From Ypsolopha sequella (lineage: Eukaryota; Arthropoda; Insecta; Lepidoptera; Ypsolophidae), in the NCBI GenBank assembly GCA_934047225.1, contig OW203989.1:3509977-3573976 (forward strand): a DNA stretch of 64,000 nt, written 5' to 3'. Positions 54,236 to 64,000 of the stretch are shown in pieces (position 1 is the first letter of the stretch; every line of letters begins with the position of its first letter). The translations under genes and the position numbers were made by a program. Below the pieces are notes generated by a model. The model saw only the letters and a list, made by a program, of their open reading frames with translations. It did no database searches and was not told the origin of the DNA.

Positions 54236-57200
54236 ACTGCAATCATCTCAATTGACGTGGCCAAAAATTAAGGAAATTTTGCTGGCAAAGTTTTTGAAGC
54301 CTATGTTGCCACAAGATTATTTTGATGAGATTCTCCAGTTTCACATTTTACCCAAAGAAACAGCAAGCGAAGTAGCCATGCGTCTCTGGGGGCTGATAGA
54401 ACGCCTTCCAAACGTACAAATGACAGAAGACATGATGACAGGATTGGTGGTATCCGTACTATGCCAGAAAGACAACTCTCTGCGCCGCGACCTGAATTCA
54501 CACACAGTGGTGAATAAATCACAACTTTTCCGTATTTTGAATTGCTTATCTCTAAAGAGACGTCGTGAGAATTCAGAAAATAATGAAACTGAAGTTAAGA
54601 GGGTCCGCTATAATGAACCAAGATTCCAAGGAAACTGTTACAAATGTGGTTTGCAAGGCCACAAGTTGCTTGATTGTCGCAAACGTCGTGAAGACACTAA
54701 TATGATCCTGAGGGCAAAAGAACCCGTGCAGCGTTCTCCGATGAGGGTTCAACAAGCAGTATGCTATGTGTGTAAGAAACCAGGGCACATTGCTCCTACG
54801 TGTCCAGAACGAAGAGATGCTAAGGCGCCTGCAGCGGTTAAGGAGGTGCATGTGTGCGAAAAAAGTTCAACGCGAGGAAGCTTGAACACATCATCGGGTG
54901 AGACCGTTTCTTTCTTATTTGATAGTGGTTCCGCTTGCTCTTTAGTAAAGAGTGGCATTGCTGAAAAGTTTCTGGGTACAGTTCACAATGATTTAGTTTA
55001 CCTAACTGGCATCGGAAGGAACAATGTAGAATGTTCATCACAGATTCTCAGTCCTGTCACCATCCAAGGCATCCCTTTGTCGCTGCTATTTCATGTAGTC
55101 CCAGATGATAGCATTACAGAATCAGTTTTAATAGGCAGAGATTTGTTAGGCAAAGGTATCCATGTAGAGCTTGAAAACAACAAAACTACATTTTCTTTAT
55201 GTAAGGAAGTAAATACAGTCCAGAGTACATCTAACAGTGATTTTGAACCGACATCCATTGACACAGACTTAGAGGGTGAAGATAGGGCCGCGTTGATAAA
55301 AATATTACAAAAATATAGGGAGTACTTTATTAATGGCATTCCCACACGGCGGGTGACAACTGGGATGATGCATATTGTACCGGTTGACCCAAATAAAACA
55401 GTTCAAAGACGTCCATACAGGTTATTTCCTTCTGAAAAGGAGGTTGTTAGGGAAAAAATTCAATCACTATTAGATGCTGGTGTCATTCGAGAGAGTTGTT
55501 CTCCATTTGCAAGCCCTATTCTTTTGGTAAAAAAGAAAGATGATACAGATAGGATGTGTGTGGATTATAGGGAGTTGAATGCTAACACACTACGTGAGCA
55601 TTACCCTCTACCCAGAATTGATGAGCAAATCGATCGATTAAATGGTGTACACTACTTTAACTTATTGGACATGGCCTCAGGTTATCATCAGATATTAGTT
55701 TGTCCCGATGATGGGAGCATTGAAAGAACCGCGTTTGTAACACCAGAGGGCCAGTATGAGTATGTGGCTATGCCCTTTGGGTTGCAAAATGCTACCTCTG
55801 TCTATCAAAGATGCATCAATAAAGCGCTAGGATCTCTAAAAGATGTTTCAGCTCAAGCTTATGTTGATGATGTCCTTTGTCACTCTAGTGATGTGAAACA
55901 AGGCTTAGAACGTTTAGATGCCACTCTGAAGGCTCTCTCTGAAGCAGGGTTTTCTTTCAACATGCGCAAATGCCATTTCATGAAGAGGGAAATTGAGTAT
56001 CTCGGTTTTGTCATTAAAGCAGGTAAAGTGACGCCCAATCCTAAAAAGATTCAAGCTCTAGTAAATGCTCCGACTCCAAAAACGGCGTCGCAAGTTAGAC
56101 AATTTCTAGGTCTTACTTCATATTTCAGGCGATTTATACCCAATTACACCCGGTTGGTAGGCCCCTTGTACCCGCTCACGAAACTTAAAGGTCAGATTAA
56201 ATGGACTCAGACGCATGATGAAATTCACAAACAAATCGTTAAGATACTTACCTCAGAACCAGTCTTGACGATTTTTGATCAAGACTTACCTGTAGAGCTC
56301 CATACAGATGCGAGTGCCGAAGGCTATGGAGCCATACTGATACAAAGAAAAGATAATATGCCCCATGTGGTCTCATATTTCAGCCGCCGTACGACTGATC
56401 CGGAATCTCGGTATCATTCATATGAACTAGAAACGTTAGCAGTCGTTCGGGCGGTAGAAAACTTCAGGCACTATTTATATGGTCGCCACTTTACCGTCTT
56501 CACTGACTGTAACTCCCTGAAGTCATCTAAATCTAAAACCGATCTTACCCCACGCGTACATCGTTGGTGGGCATTCCTACAGGCTTATGATTTCGAAATA
56601 ATATACAAGCAGGGTAGTAGCATGGAGCACGCTGATTACTTATCGCGGAACCCATTACCTAAACCTGAATCGGATCATTCAGAAACTAAAGTCAGTGAGG
56701 AGCCCGAATCGAATAAATTCGTACACTTTGTAGAACTTCACCAAGGTTGGCTTGCTGTAGAGCAGAAACGGGATCATGAGATTCAAGATCTTGTTAACAA
56801 ACATAAAAATAACGAACTTCCCGAACTGCTGGCTCATACTTATGATGTCAGAGATGGAATTATTTATAGAAAGGTCCAGCGCAATGGGGATAGTTCTTGG
56901 CTTCCCATTGTGCCGCGTTCACTCACGTGGACTTTGATCAATCATATACACACTGAAATTAAGCATCTAGGTATCGATAAAACGTTAGACAAAATATATG
57001 AACAATATTGGTTTCCAAATATGGCCAAACAGGTACGACAGTTCATAGAATCATGCATCGTATGTCGGGCGTCCAAGGGAAGCTCCGGAGCTCAACAAGT
57101 CCAACTTCACTCTATCCCAAAGGTTGCAACACCCTGGCATACCATACATGTTGATGTCTCAGGGAAACTCAGCGGAAAAAGTGATCGCAAAGAATATTGC

Positions 57201-57608
57201 TCAGTCATAATAGACGGTTTTACAAAGTACGTTCTTTTAGAGTACACGCCCTTGCTTGATTCAGCCAGTGCTATTAAAGCTCTTAAGAATGCAGTTTCTC
57301 TCTTTGGGGCTCCCAAGAGAATAATATCTGACCAAGGACGTTGCTACGTAAGCTCTGATTTCAAAAAATTCTGCGCTAACCATGGAATAGAACTTCATAT
57401 AATAGCCACGGGGGCAAGTAGGGCCAATGGTCAAGTAGAACGGGTGATGCGGACCCTGAAGAGCTTACTTACCATTGTAGAGAATAATCCTAACAAAACA
57501 TGGCGTGATGAACTACCTGATGTACAACTTGCGCTTAACAGCACTCGTTCAAGGGTAACTGGCTTCACACCTACAGAACTGATGTTTGGTATTCGTGCAC
57601 AATCATAA
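54180..57608 (+). pseudogene. gag-pol: Gag-Pol polyprotein of element 2, cut by frameshift and nonsense codon
   Basis: 1142 codons from a non-genuine GTG. Order: rest of capsid; CCHC knuckles C153-C166 and C195-C208; protease DSG at 248-250; reverse transcriptase YVDD at 561-564; RNase H with D710, E751, D776 and a DY.SR end; integrase zinc finger with H929, C959, C962; and catalytic D992, D1051, E1087 with the 35-residue gap. Gag and pol share one frame, unlike element 1, which needs a frameshift. A TAA at 57606 truncates the integrase C-terminus, and the same frame resumes after it. The protein set is thus broken in at least two places although the LTRs are almost identical. Confidence 0.9.
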
Positions 57609-58139
57609 GGATTAGCAGCAATATCAACCTCTGAATCAGAACCACGCTTAAATGTTGAAATGATTCGTAAAAAGGCATCTGAAAATATCAAAAAGTTTGC
57701 ACAACAAGACACTGAACGCTTCAATCGAGGCAAGGCCACAATTAAACCATTTGCTGTAGGTGACTGTGTCTTTATTAAAAATAGTGAACGTAATCAAACA
57801 AAGTTAAACCGAAAATTCAAGGGACCATTCGTTATTACCCGTGTCTTGGAAAATGATAGGTACGAGCTTAAAAATCTTGAAAGCTCAAATAGAGTGTATA
57901 AGTATGCACACGAAAGTCTCCGCGCTGTACCCAGAGGCTATGAAGGCTACGTTGACATTGCCACGAATATTAATTATGAGGAGGCCGAGACGGCGAGTCA
58001 TGATCATGAAAATGACGGGGTACCACTCGATGATGATAAGGACACAGAATCGATGACTTGTTCGCAAAGCACTTCGACCAACAATTATGATACTTTAGTT
58101 GCTACAGGTAAGCAAGGAACACCCACATTTTTATCATGA
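57609..58139 (+). pseudogene. Integrase C-terminal region of element 2, after the nonsense codon
   Basis: In the same frame as 54180-57608. It includes 'FAVGDCVFIKNSERNQTKLN' and 'KFKGPFVITRVLENDRYELK', the typical SH3-like GPY/F-type end of gypsy integrases, then an acidic tail. Only the TAA at 57606 separates it from the main frame. Confidence 0.85.
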
Positions 58140-58943
58140 GTTGTTTTGTAACTATTTCTTTTAGTTGAGCTATGCGTATAAAAATTGCTAGAAGTGTTAT
58201 ATTACAAAGGATTTTTGTTAATTATAGTCCTACATGAGCATGACATTTGACATTTATTGACTATGTTGACCATTGATGTGTGGAGTCATTGACGGGCTTG
58301 GCTATGGAGAGTTTTGAGTGACGCTGAGGCGCGTCGGAACAATTGAAAGTTCGGTTCACTGGTTGAAAGGACGCCGGCGAGTAGTCCGGTTCAAGTCATA
58401 CCACAGGACCGGTGTTGATCTTGATCGAAGGGACGCTTCGTCTGGTTGTCCGGGCCAGTTCACTGGTCGGAAGGGCTGGAAAGTAGTCCGGGTCGTGTCA
58501 CACCATAAGGTGCTGAGCTCGATTGAAGGGACGCTTTGCCAGGCTATCTTCCGGGCCAGTTAGATCACTGATCGTAGGGATACTCACAGGTAGTCCGGGT
58601 CGTGTCACACCGCCTGGTGCTGAGCTCGGTTGAAGGGACGCCTCGTGGAGCCATCCGGTTCAGTGGGGTTTGGGCGAAAATGGGGACGATGAGGTGAGGT
58701 AACTATGTTGAATGAGTAGGGTAGTGTGACTTTTATGACGAGTACTAGCATGTCAGGACGGACGAGTGGTGTTCTGCTTAATGAGATGAGGGTATTTATA
58801 AGAAGGATAGACTGATAAATATCGACGTTACGCTTTGGTATTAGAGACTGCAGTAGGTGATCTCTGATTGCTCTTTGCAGGACAGCACAACAATTAAGAA
58901 GAGTAAGAAACGCACGAGGACGTGCGTAATGTCAGCATGGCCG
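58140..58943 (+). other. Noncoding 3' region of element 2 with three diverged repeats
   Basis: Units of about 97-112 bp begin near 58382, 58494 and 58591. Each has TAGTCCGG(G/T)TC, a 'GTGTCACACC'-like block and 'GAAGGGACGC'. No env frame is present and there is no strong polypurine tract before the LTR. Confidence 0.65.
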
Positions 58944-59373
58944 TGACGGCGCTTTAATATTTCTCTTGTTGATTATATAAGAAAGACATTTCAGTCTTTA
59001 ATGTAACACCGAAAACTAGAGTGTAGCAACATTAGGAATAAAAAAAAGAGAGAGAGGGTCTATGACGGGCAGCTGTCAGAGGGTCGATGACGGGCAGCGG
59101 TCAGAAGGTTTTTGGTAGCTTTTTCAAGTAAATGGGAAAAAGACGAGGTTTTGGAGGAAGAACGATTGATTACGGGTGTAGCACGCGCTAAGTTTTCGGT
59201 GGAACATTATTAGTTATAATTTCGTTTTCAAGTGATTATTTGTAAAGTCCAACTAGCAAGACTGATTGAAAGGAAACCTTTCTTTTATTCTCCTCACCCG
59301 ACTACTCACGCCACAGTGTAGTTTCGTAGCAATGAGTGACGACGAGGATCCGACTATTACTCTAAAACCCACA
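58944..59373 (+). repeat. 3' LTR of element 2
   Basis: 430 bp, one visible difference from the 5' LTR. Followed by (TA)n, matching the (AT)n before the 5' LTR. Confidence 0.93.
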
Positions 59374-60382
59374 TATATATATATAATATTTGTGCTTTTA
59401 AATTTGTTTCTGATGGATTTCTAGCTAGTAATGCACTCTAATAATAATTAAATGTCAATGTATAAAATATATACAGTTTTGCTAGTAATGTTACTGTTTT
59501 AAATAAAAAAATTGAATCGTATTAGTCATATTTATACGTACAGACAGCAATTACATATATCTACACGGACGAAAAACTCAAAAACATCTCCACACACCCT
59601 CATTCTCTTGACAATAGAGTAGCATATTGTATATCTGTTCGAGCTCTTTGTCCTTATAGATATCTTTTGCTGACTTTACCTACATAAAGTAATAAAGTAA
59701 CATTATGTTAATATTTTTTATTGATTGCGAGACACGTAATACACATAGCAATATAACGTACTGTTAGCTATTACAGGTTTTTATTACATGTATTTGTTAT
59801 TTTAAATAATCATAGTCAAGTAGGGATATTCATTGTGAGACAGCTGGCAACACACAGCTGTCAATTGGCAGTTTTGGCGGTATTATTGTAAGACTCTGTA
59901 AGAGGTGATAGTGTCCCCAATAAAACTATATCAAAATATCTTATCCACCTGTCTTATTTATAGTATATCATTAGATAATATTATCAATTCAGAAGTGCTA
60001 TAAATATACCTAAAAGCCCAAATAAAACCGCTCAGAAACAAAAAGAAAGATTGCGTTGTAAAATGGTGGCGTGACGTTTTCAGTTGTGTTTTCAAGATCA
60101 AAATGGACTGCATAAAGTGAAATAATAGTTTTTCATAGCCCTATTAGACGATAACAATAACTTTTAAACAAAGTTAAGTGTAATTAAGTACTTAAACCTC
60201 ATCTACTTTAAATTGTGAAACAACCAGAGCGGTCATTGACCCCGCTACAGGACTATCAATTTGCATCAGAAAGAAATGGAAAAATGTTCAGAAAATGATG
60301 GAAAAACAAACAAATGGAGGCTAAACCCTAGATTACGGAACGCTGGTATCTAAGAAAAACTGAAAAATGTGATATTAAGTGA

Positions 60383-60884
60383 TCAATTTACTGATCGAGT
60401 AACAATAGGCTTGTGTCTTTGAAAGGAGTGTTATACAGAGATTGTATGTAATGGAATGTTTGATCATTATATTTATTTTCTTCGGTGAAATAAATGCATG
60501 GACATAATTGAGCCAGTGACCATAAGTTTATGCAATAATGTTACTTGGAAAACAATTTTGGAGATACACATACAAAAATAAATAAACAAACATGAGTTAT
60601 TAAGCAAGTGAGTATTGAAGGAAATCTGTGACTGGAATCTGGAATATATTCACGCTGTGATATTATGCTGTGATACCTACTGAAAATTATTCTGAATCAA
60701 TTTATTGATCGAGTAATACTAGGCTTGTGTCTTTGAAAGGAGTGTTATACAGAGATTGTATGTCATGGAATGTTTGATCATTATATTTATTTTCTTCGGT
60801 GAAATAAATGCATGGACATAATTGAGCCAGTGACCATAAGTTTATGCAATAATGTTACTTGGAAAACAATTTTGGAGATACACA
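60383..60884. repeat. Direct duplication of 188 bp
   Basis: 60383-60570 and 60697-60884 are almost the same, both starting TCAATTTA and ending GGAGATACACA, with 126 bp between. They contain 'GGAGTGTTATACAGAGATTG' and 'TGAGCCAGTGACCATAAG'. No coding frame. The rest of 59374-61826 is AT-rich and unassigned. Confidence 0.85.
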
Positions 60885-61826
60885 ACAAATAAGGATATTG
60901 ACTAGAAGCTACAATTTAATATATAACGTGAACACACATGAAATAAGAGTGAAAAAGATAAATGGAAATTTATAATATACAGTTATGGTGCAAGGATCAC
61001 ACTTGCAGGAAATAACTTTCAGGTTTTTCTTAATGTCAGTAAAATAAAACTGCATGGAGTTTTTGATTGGAGGAAATTCCTACTAACCACTGTGAAGGAG
61101 TTGAGAATGATTATTTTCAGTATATTGGCTTTAAGTTGTAATTTTTCAGAATTTGAATGCACATTATAAGAGTGAAATCGAGGAAATTCAATAATAAAGA
61201 GGGAGTGCACAATATCATACTTTCAGGGTTTACTTTCAGGAAATTATTTTCAGTTTTGTTGAAGTACTGCCAAGGAGGGTTACAGCTGTAAACAAAAATA
61301 CAAATATTGGGAACAGTAAGGTTTTGAGAAATGTGTAAATCAATGTGAAACCAACCAGACGACATGGTGGTATGGGTATATGTTTATATTTTCATTACTT
61401 AGTGTGTCCAAATGCACAAGGAAGAGTGAGGTAATACCATTCTTTATTATTATCATTCTGGCTATGGATTTTAATCCATTGTATTGATTAATTCTTTATT
61501 GAGGACCAGTAAACCTTGTATTTGTTAATGAAGTTATGCTTTTGGACCCTACAGTTACACTTTCAACAAGTAATTTCAAGTTAACTTTTAATGGCTGACT
61601 CACCTGTTATGATATAACAAACAGTAGCAAATGTCTTGTAATAAAAATAAATAAATAAAATAATGGTGAGTGAGGAATGAAAGTATTGGAAGTTGGTTTG
61701 AAGCATATATTGGATACACAAATATTTACATAAAATATAGGCGATGGACAATGCAAAAGTTTAAGGGTTTAGCTCTGTTCAGTATAAGTAATTGATTGTT
61801 TTCTTACTAGATTTTGCTGTTGGTGC

Positions 61827-62262
61827 CTGAGGCCGATTCACAGTGTGAACGCGGTATTTCATCAACTACAATCTGAGACCGACCCACCTTGTGTGCGAAC
61901 GCGGTATATGTTTAATGAATTTTATCAATCTGAGACCGACCCACCTTGTGTGCGAAAGCGGTATATGGTTCATGAATTTTATCAATCTGAGACCGACCCA
62001 CCTTGTGTGCGAACGCGGTATATGTTTCATGAACTTTATCAAGCTGAGACCGATTCACATTGTGTGTGAACGCGGTATATGTTTCATGAATTTTATCAAT
62101 CTGAGACCGATTCACATTGTGTGTGAACGCGGTATATGTTTCATGAATTTTATCAATCTGAGACCGATTCACATTGTGTGTGAACGCGGTATATGTTTCA
62201 TGAATTTTATTAATCTGAGACCGAACCATCTAGTGTGTGAGCACAGTATATTTCATCGACTA
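61827..62262. repeat. Minisatellite, 57 bp, six full units plus two partial
   Basis: Units start CTGAGACCGA at 61873, 61930, 61987, 62044, 62101 and 62158, with diverged partial units at 61827 and 62215. As 57 is a multiple of three, frames stay open on both strands, but later units have TGA in the first frame. I do not regard it as coding. From 62501 to 62780 I see nothing further. Confidence 0.9.
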
Positions 62263-62364
62263 CATATAGCAGCATGAAGAGTTCTGTCTGCACTGAAGCA
62301 GCCTGTGGACGCCTACAATGCTTAAGAATATATATATCCTACTGATAAATCTATAACATAACAT

Positions 62365-62500
62365 ACATGCTCTTTATTGTGCACGGAAACAAAAGAAGTT
62401 ATAAAATATGTTAGAGAGGGTACAATGGGTGGTCTTATTGTTTGACAGATTTCTTCCAGACAACCTTTGGGTGATAGATAATGTAAAATAGAGGATGGTG
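62365..62500. repeat. 'CTTTATT..CTTCCAG' dispersed repeat
   Basis: Runs from 'CTCTTTATTGTGCACGGAAA' to 'TTTCTTCCAGACAACCTTTG'. The best-preserved of the four copies in the window (36700, 36970, 63262 are the others). Confidence 0.6.
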
Positions 62501-62780
62501 CGTAGGTGGTGTAAAGAAAATAGATAAGATAAAAATTTATTTAGCTTTCTTGTTGTACAAAAGGTCTTGAATAATAAGTATCAAACAAGGACCCTGTAAG
62601 GGCGCTGCTAAATTTAGTCAGTGACTATAATATAATAAATAACTTATTTCTTATGTTACCTAAATATTAAATTATCTACATGTCAAAATACATACTAATC
62701 TATAATGATTGATTGAATGTGTTTTAATGTATGTGGTACAAACAAATAAAATAAATATGTATTGTATATAGATTACTTAC

Positions 62781-63183
62781 TTAAGGGGCTTAGTATAGTC
62801 AAATAGGTACTTCCAAAGCTTACTCCTAGTTTATAGTGCAACCAAAAATATTGAAAAAATGTATTATGAATTATCAACTCTAAGACAACATGCAACATTT
62901 ATCTTTTTCAAACCACGCTTAGCCTATTTAATACATTTATGCTTTCATAAATAGATATAAACTTGATAGCTATAAAGATAACATAGGATTATTCAATCAA
63001 ACAATCACGTCCATGTGAAAAGTATTATTTTCTCCTATTTCGCCCTATCAAGGACGCAGCGAGCGTCGCAACAGCCACTATGCATCGCCACTATGTTATA
63101 TAAACGTTATTTTAATGTCGTTTCCGTCGATATTTGTACCAACAAACATCGAGCTGCTAATTTGGCGACAGTAATCGCCTTAA
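62781..63183. mobile_element. TTAA-flanked MITE, 403 bp
   Basis: TTAAGGGGCTTAGTATAGTC at the left and 'TAATCGCC' + TTAA at the right give TTAA on both sides and short inverted ends (TTAAGG / CCTTAA). A truncated relative is at 20788-21246. TTAA duplication points to piggyBac-type mobilisation. Confidence 0.65.
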
Positions 63184-63261
63184 GTAAACCTTTGGTTTTG
63201 CATTGTTAATTTTTAAGTAGAATCTTTATTTTGTTAACAAATACCGAATCATTCATATTTT

Positions 63262-63430
63262 ATATCCTTTATTGTACACAGAAACATAAACTAAGACAAC
63301 AAAATAAAATATATATATATATGTATATTTATACATAAAAGCGGGCTTACCTTTACAGGAGGTTTCTTCCAGCCAATAAGTGTTGTGGGGAAAATTTATA
63401 CTGAACAGCAGTGGGGAGAGGTAGAATTTT
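63262..63430. repeat. 'CTTTATT..CTTCCAG' dispersed repeat, diverged
   Basis: 'CCTTTATTGTACACAGAAAC' to 'GGTTTCTTCCAGCCAATAAG', with a (TA)n insert in the middle. An ATA-repeat microsatellite follows at about 63462-63480. Confidence 0.5.
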
Positions 63431-63739
63431 ATTATGACGTTGACAAACAAAAAAAAAGAATATATATAATAATAATAATAAGAAAAACACCGCGTGATGC
63501 AAGAGCCAATTCTAAGAGTTCTTAATTAAGATAAGGCCCCCCTTTCATCATACAAAAAGAAAAAGCATTGATAATTTTATGATGACAGTGTATTTGAATG
63601 AAGTATGATAAAATCAGTTGAATGAACTGGTTGGCGGCAAGCATGTACAATTTATGACTCTGACACTGAGGTAACACTGGTTGAAATAGTTTACCTGTTT
63701 ATCAGAAGAGGCCATCGGTTTTATAAATAAGTATATTAA

Positions 63740-64000
63740 TTTTGGTACATTTTCCTAGTTTCCGATTGAAGAAATAACTATTGAAATGAGGTCTTTATCG
63801 ACACTTTTCTCATAGTTGTGACAAATAGGAATGACACGCTGGCCTTAATAATATTTTATTATCTGTAATTGCCAGTATTTTTAGTTAATTTTATATTAAT
63901 TTAGAACTGTAATTTCGCTGTTCTTCCGGAGTCCGTCCCTCTTACACTGCGACTTTTTCCGCATCGAGTACCGATGAACGTTGCAACCGTGACATATCCT
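63740..64000 (+). repeat. Dispersed repeat, copy 3 of the three-copy family
   Basis: Matches 22230-22556 in order: 'TATTGAAATGAGGTCT', 'TGACAAATAGGAATGACAC', then 'AGTCCGTCCCTCTTACACTG'. It runs off the window end. Confidence 0.55.

Larger units (their letters stand above)
53504..59373 (+). mobile_element. Ty3/gypsy LTR retrotransposon 2, young but disabled
   Basis: Two 430-bp LTRs (53504-53933, 58944-59373) start TGACGGCGC and end CCCACA. They differ at one visible base (T 53874, C 59314). Both sides are TATA-rich, consistent with a TATA-type duplication. Gag-pol is essentially one frame, broken by a frameshift near 54205 and a TAA at 57606. About 800 bp of noncoding sequence with diverged repeats precedes the 3' LTR. 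Confidence 0.93.

Noticed and set aside
61845..62277. Cys/Arg-rich repeat frames on both strands
   Set aside because: Open only because the 57-bp unit is a multiple of three; interrupted by TGA in later units.

Overview
The window is eukaryotic and almost certainly from a moth or butterfly (Lepidoptera). It is AT-rich and gene-poor, with GT-AG introns. It is packed with insect transposons: Ty3/gypsy LTR elements, APE-type LINEs, and hAT, Harbinger, Tc1/mariner and TTAA-target MITEs. It also carries the dispersed 'TAGGGTTCCGTACC' repeat common in lepidopteran genomes. There are no operons, rRNA genes or CRISPR arrays. All comparisons below were made by eye; no alignment or search was run.

Only one host protein gene is convincing. 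It is a catalase-like gene with a signal-peptide exon at 9354-9479 and a large exon at 11160-12632. The fold and the heme-binding Tyr are kept, but the catalytic His is Ser and the distal Asn position is changed. The predicted C-terminus is RDEL. A decayed second copy of its large exon (1561-1604 and 8292-8578) is split by a young Ty3/gypsy element (1605-8291, minus strand). That element has intact gag and pol, LTRs differing at one visible base, and two in-frame -1 slippery heptamers at the gag/pol junction.

Layout. 1-1600: repeat debris and a hairpin MITE. 1605-8291: LTR element 1. 9354-12661: catalase-like gene. 13.7-16.6 kb: MITEs, a SINE remnant and LINE debris. 16668-20761 and 37467-41230: two inverted copies of one approximately 3.26-kb transposon, each with an OTU-protease relic, a terminal palindrome of about 617 bp and a terminal GC hairpin. 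Between them (20.8-37.4 kb) lie LINE fragments, three tandem arrays and MITEs. 41.9-50.1 kb: more MITEs, a 40-bp array with higher-order structure, a 26-bp minisatellite of 46 units that grew from a transposon end, a hAT element with a perfect 8-bp target duplication, and a Harbinger-like element. 50.3-53.3 kb: a LINE with a long open reading frame inserted into a palindromic MITE. 53504-59373: a second Ty3/gypsy element, recently inserted but carrying a frameshift and a nonsense codon. 59.4-64 kb: repeats and a TTAA-flanked MITE.

The elements are nested in one another rather than working together. Two LTR elements still have near-identical LTRs, so insertion has been recent. The most interesting items are the apparently non-catalytic, possibly ER-retained catalase paralogue, the OTU-bearing palindromic transposon pair, the minisatellite born from a transposon terminus, and the double slippery site.
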